Shown: positions 7,678 through 16,780 of the stretch, one piece after another | How the letters are laid out: each line of letters starts with the position of its first letter | How positions within the stretch are numbered: position 1 is the stretch's first letter | From: Bradyrhizobium paxllaeri | Lineage (GTDB): Bacteria > Pseudomonadota > Alphaproteobacteria > Rhizobiales > Xanthobacteraceae | Assembly: GCF_001693515.2 (NCBI RefSeq) | Contig: NZ_CP042968.1 | Location: 6,076,001-6,140,000 of the forward strand | Direction: 5' to 3' | DNA: 64,000 bases | Notes under the pieces: model-generated | What the model saw: only the letters and a program-made list of their open reading frames with translations | Told to the model about the DNA's origin: nothing | Database searches by the model: none | Made by a program: the position numbers and the translations under genes

Positions 7678-10071
7678 TCAGATTCGTCTAAGGGCAGTCA
7701 GGATAACCTGGGGCGTCAGGGGGATTTCCGTGATGACCGCTCCAAACGGCTTGAGGGCGTCATTGATCGCATTGGTGACGGCAGCGGCCGCACCTGCCGT
7801 GCCGGCCTCCCCTGCGCCCTTTGCACCCAGCTCCGATTCCAAGGTCGGCGAAACCACATGCCCGACATCGATATCCGGCATCTCACCGGACATCGGAACC
7901 AGATAGTCGGCCATATTGGCGTTGGTTAGCTGGCCGCGTTCGTCATAGACGCATTTTTCGAACAGTGCCGCGCCAAGCCCCTGCACAACGCCGCCCCTGA
8001 TCTGCTCATCGACTAGCTGTGGATTGATGATGGTGCCGCAATCCTCGACCACCCAGTGCTTCAGCAACTTCACAAAGCCGGTGTCGATATCAACCTCAAG
8101 CCACGAAGCCTGAACGCCGTTGGTAAACGCGAAGGGGTATTCGCGCGGGACAAAGTGCCTGGTCGCCATCAGTTCGGGCTGCATGCCTGGTGGCAGCGTG
8201 TCCGGGCGGAAATAGACGATGCGGGCAAGCTCGCTCAACTCGATCCGCGGCGCGCCATCGACCACCGTCACCACGGCGTTGTTGACGATGTCGAGTTCAC
8301 CCGCCGTAGACTGGAGGATGGCGGCCGCGACGTCGAGTATGTTCTTGCGGAGCACCTTGGTGGCCTGCAGCGCAGCCTCGCCGCCGATGCCGGCACCTCG
8401 CGAGGCCCACGTACCCCCGCCATATGGTGTATTGTCGGTGTCGCCCAAAATCACCCGAACGCGATCCATCGAGACGCCAAGCACGCTGCCAACGATCTGT
8501 GCCGTGAGCGATTCCGATCCCTGTCCCTGCTCGGTGATACTCGTCTGGCAAATCACCGAGCCCTGAGCGTCGAGCCGCACCGCGACGCCATCCTGGGAGG
8601 ATATCTTCGCGCCTCCGACACCATAGAACGCCGCGCTGGGGTTGGTGACCTCGATGAAGCTGGCGACGCCGATACCCCGATAAATGTTTCTTGCCCGCAG
8701 GGTCGACTGTTCGGCGCGTAACGCTTCATAGTCCATCATCTGGACGAGTTTGCTTAGAGCCGCATGGTGCGACAATTGCTCGAAGCGCAGGCCTGACGGC
8801 GAGGCACAGGGATATGCATTATCCGCAATCAGATTGCGACGGCGGATCTCGACCGGGTCCATGCCGATCTTCATGGCCGCCAGATCGACCAATCCTTCTG
8901 TCACCGAGCAGGCGATCGGATGGCCGACGGCGCGGTACTGGCACATCACATTCTTGTTCTGGAACACGACGCGGGCACGGGCACGGTAGTTCCTGGTCAC
9001 ATAGGGCCCACCGACGAGATTGACGACCTGATTGGCTTCGATCGCACTGGTGCGGGGATACATCGAATAGGGTCCGATGCCCGTAAGGTCGTCGATCTCG
9101 AATGCCGTGATGGTGCCGTCGCGCTTGACGCCGATCTTTCCCTTGCAGCGATGATCGCGGGCATGAATGTCGGTGTTGAAGCTCTCGACCCGGTCGGCGA
9201 CGAACTTGACCGGACGCCGCAACAGCCTGGACAGCGCGTAGGTCGCCATCTCGTCGGCATAGATATGGACCTTGATGCCGAATGAGCCACCGACGTCCTT
9301 GCAGACGACGCGCACCTGCGATTCCTTCAAACCAAGATGGAGCGCCGCGATATTCTGCACCATATGCGGCGCCTGCGTGCCTTGATAGATCGTCAGTCGC
9401 GCTTCTGCGGCGTTCCAGTCTGCTACCACCGCGCGCGGTTCCAGCGTCACGCCGGTGTGCCGCCCGAATATGAACTCTGCGTCCACCACCTCGTCGGATT
9501 CGGCAAAGGCCTGGTCGACGGCGCCCGCATCGTGATTGCGCTCGAAAGCCAGATTGTCGCCGAGCGAGGCATGGATCACGGCTGTTGCCGGATCGAGCGC
9601 GGCGCGCATATCCGTTACGGCATCGAGTTCTTGATACTCGACCGAGACGAGTTCGGCTGCATCCTCGGCCTGTGCGCGGCTGTTCGCCACGACGGCCGCA
9701 ACCGCTTCACCCTGCCAGCACACATGGTCGATCGCGATGGCGCTTTGCGGAGCGGATTTCAACCCCTTCAGATGCGAAAGTACACCGATCCATGGCGTGA
9801 TAACGGCTGCGAGCTCGCTGCCCGATACGACGGCAATCACTCCCGGCATCTGCTTGGCCGGAGACGCGTCAATGCCAACAATCCTCGCATGCGCGTGCGG
9901 CGAGCGTACGAACACGACATGCGCCATGCGCGGCAGTTCAACGTCGCTGACATAGAGCCCCCGCCCCTGCATCAGCCGGTCGAGATTCGGCCGCGGCACT
10001 GTCTTGCCGATATAGGAATTCGGACGATCCAGCGCAGAAAGCATTTCAGGATTTGGCTGTTCAGAGGTCAT
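7678..10071 (-). CDS. Molybdenum hydroxylase large subunit (CoxL/xanthine dehydrogenase family)
   Basis: Molybdopterin-binding catalytic subunit, 797 aa. It has the N-terminal a/b hammerhead domain (GRGLYVSDVELPRMAHVVF, about 37-55) and the QAPHMVQN segment. The GAKGAGEAG motif carries the universal active-site Glu755. The active-site loop reads CQYRAVGHP, unlike the AYRCSFR loop of true form I CO dehydrogenase, so CO oxidation is unlikely. The probable reaction is hydroxylation of an aldehyde, N-heterocycle or aromatic compound. The ATG at 10071 overlaps the iron-sulfur subunit stop by four bases. Last gene of a three-gene operon in M-S-L order. Confidence 0.92.
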   Translation of the reverse strand: MTSEQPNPEMLSALDRPNSYIGKTVPRPNLDRLMQGRGLYVSDVELPRMAHVVFVRSPHAHARIVGIDASPAKQMPGVIAVVSGSELAAVITPWIGVLSHLKGLKSAPQSAIAIDHVCWQGEAVAAVVANSRAQAEDAAELVSVEYQELDAVTDMRAALDPATAVIHASLGDNLAFERNHDAGAVDQAFAESDEVVDAEFIFGRHTGVTLEPRAVVADWNAAEARLTIYQGTQAPHMVQNIAALHLGLKESQVRVVCKDVGGSFGIKVHIYADEMATYALSRLLRRPVKFVADRVESFNTDIHARDHRCKGKIGVKRDGTITAFEIDDLTGIGPYSMYPRTSAIEANQVVNLVGGPYVTRNYRARARVVFQNKNVMCQYRAVGHPIACSVTEGLVDLAAMKIGMDPVEIRRRNLIADNAYPCASPSGLRFEQLSHHAALSKLVQMMDYEALRAEQSTLRARNIYRGIGVASFIEVTNPSAAFYGVGGAKISSQDGVAVRLDAQGSVICQTSITEQGQGSESLTAQIVGSVLGVSMDRVRVILGDTDNTPYGGGTWASRGAGIGGEAALQATKVLRKNILDVAAAILQSTAGELDIVNNAVVTVVDGAPRIELSELARIVYFRPDTLPPGMQPELMATRHFVPREYPFAFTNGVQASWLEVDIDTGFVKLLKHWVVEDCGTIINPQLVDEQIRGGVVQGLGAALFEKCVYDERGQLTNANMADYLVPMSGEMPDIDVGHVVSPTLESELGAKGAGEAGTAGAAAAVTNAINDALKPFGAVITEIPLTPQVILTALRRI

Positions 10072-10553
10072 GGCAGGCGTCCGGTACGCGCCCGCGCTGT
10101 GGTCTCGACGGCATCGACGATCGCCTGGTAGCCTGTGCAGCGGCAATAATTACCGGAAAGATGCTCGCGGATCTGCTCTCGATCCGGGGTTGGCGATTGC
10201 TGCAGCAGATCCTGCGCCGCCATCAGCATTCCCGGCGTACAGAAGCCGCATTGCAGCGCGTTGCGCTCCCGAAATGCGGACTGCAAATCGGCGATCTCTC
10301 CGCTGTCGGATAAACCCTCGATCGTCTCGACCTTTGCATTGTCGGTCTGCACCGCGAGCATCAGGCAGGAGCGGACGATGTCGCCATTGACGCGGACCGT
10401 GCAGGCGCCGCACACGCCATGCTCGCACCCGAGATGCGTGCCGGTCAGCTTAAGATGTTCACGAAGAAAATCCGCCAAGTTCAGGCGCGGCAGTACACTC
10501 GCTTCAACAAGCTCGCCATTGACACTCAGCGAAATCGCAACCGTAGCCGTCAC
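10068..10553 (-). CDS. Molybdenum hydroxylase small subunit, two [2Fe-2S] clusters (CoxS-like)
   Basis: Electron-transfer subunit, 161 aa. The plant-ferredoxin-type cluster ligands are Cys43, Cys48, Cys51 and Cys63 (LGCEHGVCGACTV). The second cluster uses Cys102, Cys105, Cys137 and Cys139 (QCGFCTPG and CRCTGY). Start chosen at GTG 10553, which overlaps the FAD-subunit stop as GTGA and puts the conserved beta strand ISLSVNGE at the N-terminus. A longer reading would run into the preceding gene. It passes electrons from the molybdenum site to the FAD subunit. Confidence 0.94.
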   Translation of the reverse strand: MTATVAISLSVNGELVEASVLPRLNLADFLREHLKLTGTHLGCEHGVCGACTVRVNGDIVRSCLMLAVQTDNAKVETIEGLSDSGEIADLQSAFRERNALQCGFCTPGMLMAAQDLLQQSPTPDREQIREHLSGNYCRCTGYQAIVDAVETTARARTGRLP

Positions 10554-11431
10554 GCGGATACTCCCGCACAGAGATCGGTCCGGGCAAGCAGCGAGGATAC
10601 GCAACGTGTCAGCAGGACCTTCGCCAGATGGCGGCGCATGGCGGGCGTCGCCTGCTGATCCCCGAGCGGACTAAGCTCCTCATCCAGCGCGGAGGACACC
10701 GCGGACAAGACTGCAGGCGTGACGGCCACATCAATCAGTTCACCGGCAGACTTGGCCAATAACGGGCGATCGCCCACTGCAAAGAAACCAAGGCGAAGAT
10801 CCGCGAACCGCCCATCCCTGACCAAAGCCTGCGCGGCCAAGCCGACGATCGCGTAGTCGCCATGTCGACGGGCGAACTCATGAAAGTAATGCGTCGAGTC
10901 CGTCGGCTGCACCGGCAATTCAACGGCGACCAGCAGCTCCTGCGGCGTAAGCGCAGTTTCGTAGATTCCGGCGAAGAACTCATCAGCCGCAATCCGCCGC
11001 TCTCCGTCCGGCCCGCGCGCAATGATGGTAGCACCAAGCGCCAGCATACAGGCTGGCAGCTCCGATGCCGGATCTGCCTGGGCAAGGTTTCCACCAATGG
11101 TGCCGCGGTTGCGGATCGCGGGATGGGCGACACGAGCGACCGCGTCCCTCAGCAAGGGAGCATGAGCCGCTATTTCCGGGGATTTAAGGAGATCGGTATG
11201 GCGTGTCAGCGCGCCGATGGTGAGGACGTCCCCGTTCACCGCGACCCCGCGCAAGTCGTCCAGCCCGCCAATATCTACAATGAGGTCCGGCGTGACCAAG
11301 CGCAGATTCATCGCCGGGAGCAAGCTCTGGCCACCCGCCAACACCCTGGCCCTTTCGCCATGCGCGGTAAGCAATTCCAGCGCATTTGCGACGCTGCTCG
11401 CGCGAGCGTAATCGAAAGCCGAGGCTTTCAT
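10550..11431 (-). CDS. Molybdenum hydroxylase FAD-binding subunit (CoxM-like)
   Basis: Medium FAD subunit, 293 aa. The FAD-binding signatures AGGQS (32-36) and TIGGN (111-115) are both intact. A CO dehydrogenase flavoprotein C-terminal domain follows from about residue 175. First gene of the operon; its stop overlaps the start of the iron-sulfur subunit. No accessory genes for molybdenum cofactor insertion (CoxF/XdhC type) are next to it. The whole enzyme would be a soluble (LMS)2 hydroxylase that reduces a cytoplasmic or quinone acceptor. Confidence 0.92.
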   Translation of the reverse strand: MKASAFDYARASSVANALELLTAHGERARVLAGGQSLLPAMNLRLVTPDLIVDIGGLDDLRGVAVNGDVLTIGALTRHTDLLKSPEIAAHAPLLRDAVARVAHPAIRNRGTIGGNLAQADPASELPACMLALGATIIARGPDGERRIAADEFFAGIYETALTPQELLVAVELPVQPTDSTHYFHEFARRHGDYAIVGLAAQALVRDGRFADLRLGFFAVGDRPLLAKSAGELIDVAVTPAVLSAVSSALDEELSPLGDQQATPAMRRHLAKVLLTRCVSSLLARTDLCAGVSA

Positions 11432-11603
11432 TTCTTAGCGTGACCTCCCCGGCCAACTATCGGCATTTTCACGGGATTAGACGGCTCGGATCAGCAAAGG
11501 TCAAGTTATCGGGCGATTATTTTCGAGTTTACGCTTGTTTTCGAACGACGAACGACGCAGGTTCTGTGCAAACAAAAAGCCTGCCTTTTGGGGAAGAGCG
11601 ATC

Positions 11604-12710
11604 ATGAAGCTTGGCTTCTTTACGATGCCTATCCATCCCGTCGACAAGGATTGGCGGCTTTCGCTCAAGGAGGATCGCGAGGCCTTCCTGCTGGCCGATG
11701 AACTCGGATACACCGAGGGTTATGTCGGCGAGCACACCACCGACAGAGCTGAGAACATCACGTCCTGCGTCGCTTTTATCGCATGGCTTGCGGCGGCAAC
11801 CAGGCAGATCAAGCTCGGGACCGGCACCGTCAACATGCCGAATGCCCATCCTGCGGCGATTGCAGCCGAGATCGCGATGCTCGATCATATGCTCGACGGA
11901 CGCCTGATCTTCGGCATCAGCCCCGGCGGCCTGCTATCGGACGCGGAAGTATTCGGCAACCTCGACGCGGACAGGAACGCCATGTTCCTGGAGGCGATCA
12001 ATCAGGTGCTTCAGATCTGGGCCAGTAAGCCTCCCTACAATCTTCGAGGCAAATACTGGAACATATCGATTCAGAAGACTCTGATCGAGGATATCGGCCA
12101 AGGCTTCATCCCGCGTCCCCTGCAACGTCCGCACCCGCCGATCGTGGTGACGGCAGTGGCGCCGTTTTCAAAGGGTGTGACAGAAGCTGCTGCACGCGGC
12201 TGGGATCCGATCTCCGCAAACTTCCTGATGCCGGCCTGGGTGAAAAGCCATTGGCCGAAATATGTCGAGGGTTGCGAACGTGCCGGACGTCCAGCCGATC
12301 CGACGAATTGGCGCGTTGCCAAGAGCGTGTTCGTCGCCAAGGACGCAGCCACCGCAAAGGCCTATGCCACCGATCCGGACGGCCCCTATGTCTACTACTA
12401 TCGCTCGCTTTTCACCAAGCTGAAGCGCGGTGGTCGCATCGAACTGTTCAAGACGCGCCGCGATCAGCCCGACGACGAGGTGACACTGGAGTCGATCTGC
12501 GACAAGCTGATCATTCATGGCACGGCGGAGAGCGTGGCGGATCAACTGCTTGCTTTTCAGGAAGAGACCGGGCCCTTCGGCACCTTGCTCTATGCCGGGA
12601 AGGACTGGAAGGATCGCGAACTGGGACGTCAGTCCATGATCCTGATGGCCGAAAAGGTCATGCCGATGATCAATGCCGCCGCGACCAGCGGCTCCAAAGC
12701 CGCCGAATGA
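11604..12710 (+). CDS. LLM-class flavin-dependent oxidoreductase (luciferase-like)
   Basis: Bacterial-luciferase-like TIM barrel, 368 aa. It contains the family segments EGYVGEHTTD (His near 40), KLGTGTVNMPNAHP and DHMLDGRLIFGISPGG. Such enzymes use reduced flavin (FMNH2 or F420H2) to oxygenate or oxidise small molecules. The ATG at 11604 has GGGGAAGAG just upstream. The next gene, a NodB-like deacetylase, begins 19 bases downstream and is probably co-transcribed. The flavin reductase at 13659-14213 is on the opposite strand but could supply reduced flavin. Substrate unknown. Confidence 0.85.
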   Translation: MKLGFFTMPIHPVDKDWRLSLKEDREAFLLADELGYTEGYVGEHTTDRAENITSCVAFIAWLAAATRQIKLGTGTVNMPNAHPAAIAAEIAMLDHMLDGRLIFGISPGGLLSDAEVFGNLDADRNAMFLEAINQVLQIWASKPPYNLRGKYWNISIQKTLIEDIGQGFIPRPLQRPHPPIVVTAVAPFSKGVTEAAARGWDPISANFLMPAWVKSHWPKYVEGCERAGRPADPTNWRVAKSVFVAKDAATAKAYATDPDGPYVYYYRSLFTKLKRGGRIELFKTRRDQPDDEVTLESICDKLIIHGTAESVADQLLAFQEETGPFGTLLYAGKDWKDRELGRQSMILMAEKVMPMINAAATSGSKAAE

Positions 12711-12729
12711 TCCGAGAGGGATTCTTGCC

Positions 12730-13605
12730 GTGGCGCTGAGTGATCGCATCCCCTATCAGGCACAGGTCGACCGGCCTAAGCTGACGCTGCCCGGCGGCAA
12801 GAAGCTCGCGGTATGGGTCATCCTCAATGTCGAGGAGTGGCGGATCGAGAACGCGATGCCTCGCACCGTGCTGAGCCCACCGATGGGCCAGCCGCTGTTG
12901 CCCGACGTGCCGAACTGGTCCTGGCATGAGTACGGGATGCGCGCCGGCTTCTGGCGACAGTTCAAGGCACTGACCGACCGCAGAATGCCCGTCACATTGG
13001 CGCTCAACGCCAACGTCTGCAACACTTACCCGCGCGTCGCCTCCGCTGCACTCGAAGCCGGATTTGAGTTCATGGGCCACGGTTTCGTGCAGGGCCCGAT
13101 GCACAAAGTCGAAAACCAGGCCGATGCCATCAAACGATCGGTCGAGACGATTTCGAAATTTACGGGAAAGCCGCCACGGTCATGGGAAAGTCCCGGCCTA
13201 ACGGAGACCGAGGAAACACTCGATCTGCTGCGCCTCAACGGCATCGACTATGTCGCGGACTGGGTCATCGACGACCTGCCGCAGGATATCGCTACGCCCC
13301 ACGGTACCATCACGACGATCCCCTACTCGGTCGAAACCAACGACATCGTCGTCCATGCGTTGCAGCATCTTCCTTCAGAGCAATTCCTGAAGCGCTGCAC
13401 CGATCAGTTCGACCGGTTGTATCTTGAAGGCGCATCAAATGCGCGGATCATGGCGATCTCGATTCACCCCTATATTACAGGCGTGCCGCACCGCATCAGG
13501 TATCTGGAGGCACTGCTCGACTATGTCCTCGGTCACGACGGCGTGGCGCTGATGACCGCAAGTGAGATTGGCGACTGGTACCGCGCAGAGATGACGAAGA
13601 CCTAG
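12730..13605 (+). CDS. Polysaccharide-deacetylase (NodB/PuuE) family protein
   Basis: Carbohydrate-esterase-4 fold protein, 291 aa. It starts at GTG 12730 with AGAGGGA upstream, which avoids overlap with the preceding gene. It resembles the peptidoglycan-deacetylase-like or allantoinase PuuE-like group: GKKLAVWVILNVEEW near the N-terminus, FEFMGHGFVQG mid-protein and RSWESPGLTET. The canonical TFDDG metal motif is absent; its place is taken by LNVEEW, and HxxxH reads HGFVQ. The family reaction is C-N hydrolysis of an amide. In this context it may act on a heterocycle or amide intermediate rather than a polysaccharide. No signal peptide. Confidence 0.8.
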   Translation: MALSDRIPYQAQVDRPKLTLPGGKKLAVWVILNVEEWRIENAMPRTVLSPPMGQPLLPDVPNWSWHEYGMRAGFWRQFKALTDRRMPVTLALNANVCNTYPRVASAALEAGFEFMGHGFVQGPMHKVENQADAIKRSVETISKFTGKPPRSWESPGLTETEETLDLLRLNGIDYVADWVIDDLPQDIATPHGTITTIPYSVETNDIVVHALQHLPSEQFLKRCTDQFDRLYLEGASNARIMAISIHPYITGVPHRIRYLEALLDYVLGHDGVALMTASEIGDWYRAEMTKT

Positions 13606-13658
13606 AGTAACGCGCGATCGCGCGGCCGCGATAGCTCCAACGAGAGGCCGGCATCCGC

Positions 13659-14213
13659 TTAAGAAGATTTCTTGCCATCTCCGGCAAGAAATCGGCCGAA
13701 GCCGCCGCGTGCAAATAATAGAGGCTCCTGCCGATTATAGGCGTAGGATTCGACCGCGCCGAGGAAGATGATGTGATCGCCACCGTAATACCGATTGGCC
13801 GCGCGGCATTGGAAATTTGCGACGCTGTCGGTCAACACCGGCGCGTTGCCAAGCCCCGGTGTCCAGCTCACACCGGCGAACTTGTCCTCCGACGATTTTG
13901 CAAACTGCGACGCCAGCGCCTGTTGGGAGGCTCCGAGGACATTGACCGTGAAATGGCTGGCGTTCTGGAAGATCGTAAGCCCTTGCGAAAACATCCCCAG
14001 ACTCCACAACACCAGCGGCGGATTGAGCGAGACCGAGGCAAAGGAGTTGCAGGTCACGCCATATGGCTTTCCATCCGCGGCCATCGCCGTGACGATGGTG
14101 ACGCCCGTGGCGAAGGTCCCAAGCGCATTGCGAAAATCACGTGGATCGATCGCCGAGTTGTCGCTGGCAAGCTCGTTGGCGGGATCAGCCGGATGCTTGG
14201 GTGAGTCAGACAT
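13659..14213 (-). CDS. Flavin reductase-like protein (HpaC/HsaB type)
   Basis: FMN-binding split-barrel reductase, 184 aa. The signatures FATGVTIVTA (about 34-43), GVTCNSFASVSLNPPLVLWS (52-71) and the late GDHIIFLGAVE are intact. These proteins reduce FMN or FAD with NAD(P)H and release it to a partner oxygenase. The gene lies 10 bases downstream of the flavin monooxygenase at 14224-15450, which is the obvious partner. An N-terminal extension of about 25 residues is poorly conserved in composition. Confidence 0.9.
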   Translation of the reverse strand: MSDSPKHPADPANELASDNSAIDPRDFRNALGTFATGVTIVTAMAADGKPYGVTCNSFASVSLNPPLVLWSLGMFSQGLTIFQNASHFTVNVLGASQQALASQFAKSSEDKFAGVSWTPGLGNAPVLTDSVANFQCRAANRYYGGDHIIFLGAVESYAYNRQEPLLFARGGFGRFLAGDGKKSS

Positions 14214-14223
14214 CCGCCAGGCC

Positions 14224-15450
14224 TCAGAGCGTCAGATTTTCGGACGGCAGGCCAAGCGCCACGCGTCCATAATTGGTTCCCGCCGCATCGAAATTGAATG
14301 CGAGGTGCGAATTCACCGCGTGCGCGTCGCGGAACTGCCGCTGCAGCGCGCCAGACGTGAACAGGCTGCGCGCACCGCTAGCCGCAAACAACAGCGAAAC
14401 CGCTTCGGTGCAGAGGTTCACCGCGAAGGCGCCATCCCTCCGCAATGTCGTCTTGCCCACCAGATCGGGGATATAGCCCCGCCTCGCGTCAGCCATCGCA
14501 TCGATGCAGTTCGTGCGCATGACGAGGCGGGCCGCGTCGATCTTGGCGGATGCCTCCGCAATCTTGATTTGGGTCGTCTGCAAATCGCTGAGCTTGGCAC
14601 GGTTGTAAGTCGACGCTCGATGTCGTGCGAGTTCAACATAGTCATTCAGACAGGCCTGGGCGTTGCCCAAACCAACACCCGACAACACGTACGGAAAGAG
14701 AGAGAAGACCGGCAGCGCATACAGTGCGTTTGGGTTGACAACGCTCCCCGGCGTCGGCCCGCCAGTCAGATCGCTGATCGCGACGGTCATGTTCTCCGCA
14801 ACGAAGGCATCCTCGACCCATACGTCGTTCGATCCGGTGCCGCATAGGCCCGTCGCATTCCAGGTGTCGTTGATCCTGTACTGGTTCCTGTTGAGCAGGA
14901 ATAGCCGATATTCGATGCCGTCGGCCTCATCGTCCGACGCCACGACGCCGGCAAGCATGTTCCAGTCGCAGGACTCAACGCCCGACGAGAACGGCCAATG
15001 ACCGCGCAGGACATATCCCCCGTCCGCCTTCCTCGCGCGGCCGGCCGGAAAGATAAAGGACGACGCGATCAACGCATCGGCATTCTTGTCCCAGACCGTG
15101 TCCTGCGCCTGCTTGTCAAACATGCCAAGCATCCAGTGATGGCTGGCAAGATTGGCGAAATTCCATGAAACGGAAGCATCCGCCTGCCCTAGTGCGTCGG
15201 CGCAATCAACCAAAGCAATATAGTCAAGCTCGGCGCCCCCGACGCGTTTGGGCTGCACGATCCGGAACAGGCCGGAATCATGCAGATCGCGTTCGGTCTC
15301 CGGCGGCAAGCGCCGGAGCTCTTCCGTTCTTGAAGCGCGATCGCGCAGCTCTGGAATCAGGGCCTTGGCTCGCGCGACCATGGCGGCATAGCCGGCCGTA
15401 CCCGGTGCTCCGGGCGAACCTGCATCCGACCTGACGCTGTGTTCCGCCAT
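14224..15450 (-). CDS. Flavin-dependent monooxygenase, acyl-CoA dehydrogenase fold (HsaA/HpaH type)
   Basis: Group D two-component flavin monooxygenase, 408 aa. It has the acyl-CoA dehydrogenase fold with GLFRIVQPKRVGG (60-72), GHWPFSSGVESCDW (about 150-163) and a C-terminal NSHLAFNFDAAGTNYG segment typical of HsaA and related phenol hydroxylases. It lacks the acyl-CoA dehydrogenase catalytic Glu motifs. It would hydroxylate a phenol or similar ring using reduced flavin made by the adjacent reductase. The ATG at 15450 follows a 300-bp gap. The exact substrate is not readable. Confidence 0.87.
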   Translation of the reverse strand: MAEHSVRSDAGSPGAPGTAGYAAMVARAKALIPELRDRASRTEELRRLPPETERDLHDSGLFRIVQPKRVGGAELDYIALVDCADALGQADASVSWNFANLASHHWMLGMFDKQAQDTVWDKNADALIASSFIFPAGRARKADGGYVLRGHWPFSSGVESCDWNMLAGVVASDDEADGIEYRLFLLNRNQYRINDTWNATGLCGTGSNDVWVEDAFVAENMTVAISDLTGGPTPGSVVNPNALYALPVFSLFPYVLSGVGLGNAQACLNDYVELARHRASTYNRAKLSDLQTTQIKIAEASAKIDAARLVMRTNCIDAMADARRGYIPDLVGKTTLRRDGAFAVNLCTEAVSLLFAASGARSLFTSGALQRQFRDAHAVNSHLAFNFDAAGTNYGRVALGLPSENLTL

Positions 15451-15571
15451 ATGTCTCCTCGCCCGCTCCGTTGCTTTACGTCGACCGAGCTCTGCTAGTC
15501 TACTGACTGAGCGCCAATGATCAAGGCGCGGCGAGCATGACTATTTCGCCATAAAGCACTACCCCCAAACG

Positions 15572-15616
15572 CAAAAAAAGCCCGGTGGCTAATAAGCCAC
15601 TTCAGTAGCCGAGCGG
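15572..15616 (-). terminator. Rho-independent terminator-like hairpin, minus strand
   Basis: On the minus strand GTGGCT and AGCCAC form a perfect stem (15585-15600) with a TATT-type loop. An outer GCTCG/CGGGC pairing is possible, followed by seven T. No convincing protein gene ends just upstream on this strand, so it may terminate a small untranslated RNA reading leftward from about 15750. It could also insulate the monooxygenase promoter. Confidence 0.5.
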
Positions 15617-15757
15617 AAGTTTCAGGTTGAAAGAAAGCCTTGCGCATATTTGTTAGCGACGCCTCCGCAAGCGACAAATCGATACGCGAACACGTGTCGT
15701 TGATCGTCGGACTCTGAGCCTGTAGGCTACAGCTGGCTGACAATCTGCCGGGACACT

Positions 15758-16006
15758 ATGGCGCTTCTCGACTTCCTGATCGAGGTGATTGGCTACACAA
15801 TGGCGCGGCTGACTCTGCCGCTGCTCTCATTTGGCCGGATCCATGTCGAGCCTCTCGGCGGCCCTTGGAAAGAGTTCAACGTGTTCGGCTATCGCTACGA
15901 TGATGATGGCCGAATAGAAATAGAAGCGAGATCTGCGGGACTGGTTGGAATTGTCGTGTGCTTCGTTGCATTTGGGATAGGCTTGTTATTTGGAGTCGCG
16001 GCCTGA
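15758..16006 (+). CDS. Small membrane protein of unknown function
   Basis: An 82-aa protein with a hydrophobic N-terminal segment (about 3-28), a soluble middle with KEFNVFGYRYDDDGRIEIEAR, and a C-terminal membrane helix (about 60-82). The ATG at 15758 has GGGACA upstream. The charged middle between two hydrophobic segments and the clean stop argue for a real gene. No family is recognised. It is alone between a terminator and a largely empty stretch. Confidence 0.6.
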   Translation: MALLDFLIEVIGYTMARLTLPLLSFGRIHVEPLGGPWKEFNVFGYRYDDDGRIEIEARSAGLVGIVVCFVAFGIGLLFGVAA

Positions 16007-16456
16007 AAAGTCCCCGTCGCGAGACGACCACGCACGTACCAATTCATACTGAGACGTTCCATTCTTTGCTGATCGTGCGGATCATTTTCAGCGTCAGGGG
16101 CCGGCCGCGATTGAAAAACTTCTGAGGCCTCGTTCAATGCGCTCGTCTTCTGCCGCATATGCAACGGGCAAAAGCGCAGAAGGCGCCTCCGAGCGGACGC
16201 GATATATTCGAATTTCGACTGAGTTCAGCGGCATCGACCAGGATGCTACCATCGCGACATACGCTCTACAGAGCAGCCTTACGATCGTCCGAACTTAGCA
16301 GGTTCCTGCTGGTCCTTAAGGTTGAACAAAGCGAATAAAGCCATGCAGGACCATGTGCTCTTAGCCGCTTCGGAAAGAACCAGGCCGAACGTAAGGCTTT
16401 CCGACTAGGCTTTGAGCTGTCAAACGCAGTGCGCTTCGATAATCGGGACGGAGAGA
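16007..16456. other. 450 bp without a recognisable gene
   Basis: No frame here has both a ribosome site and protein-like composition. Base composition is slightly lower in GC than the flanking genes. I see no strong hairpin or repeat. Confidence 0.5.
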
Positions 16457-16672
16457 TCAAGGCGAGCTTGATAGCGGCCAGCCATGCCGCGCCAGCCAAG
16501 CCAAAGCTCCAGAACAAGCGAGGGAAATCAAGCTGGCCCAAAACCACGAACGGCCGCGTGCGGCACTGACGGAGCGTAGATAGAGGTACGCGCCGATTAG
16601 CTTGCCGTAATTTTTTCTGAACTCGCCGTTGAGCTTCGATATCTCGACAAGCTCCGAAGATTGGTCGAACAT
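16457..16672 (-). CDS. Small C-terminally anchored membrane protein, unknown
   Basis: A 71-aa frame begins at the ATG at 16672. A perfect AGGAGG ribosome site lies seven bases upstream (16680-16685), and further up is a plausible promoter, TTGACT (16731-16736) and TCTATG (16707-16712) 18 bases apart. The protein starts MFDQSSELVEISKLN, has a basic middle, and ends in a hydrophobic segment (about 43-63). A second minus-strand frame covers part of the same sequence with similarly hydrophobic content, so a frameshift within the gene cannot be excluded. No family recognised. Confidence 0.5.
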   Translation of the reverse strand: MFDQSSELVEISKLNGEFRKNYGKLIGAYLYLRSVSAARGRSWFWASLISLACSGALAWLARHGWPLSSSP

Positions 16673-16780
16673 TACAGCGCCTCCTGGAAAGAAGAACCAG
16701 GTGCTCCATAGACCACTGATTTGGGTGAAAAGTCAACTTAATTTCTGATTTTCCGAAATTGCTAAACCCCTAGCCTTCAT

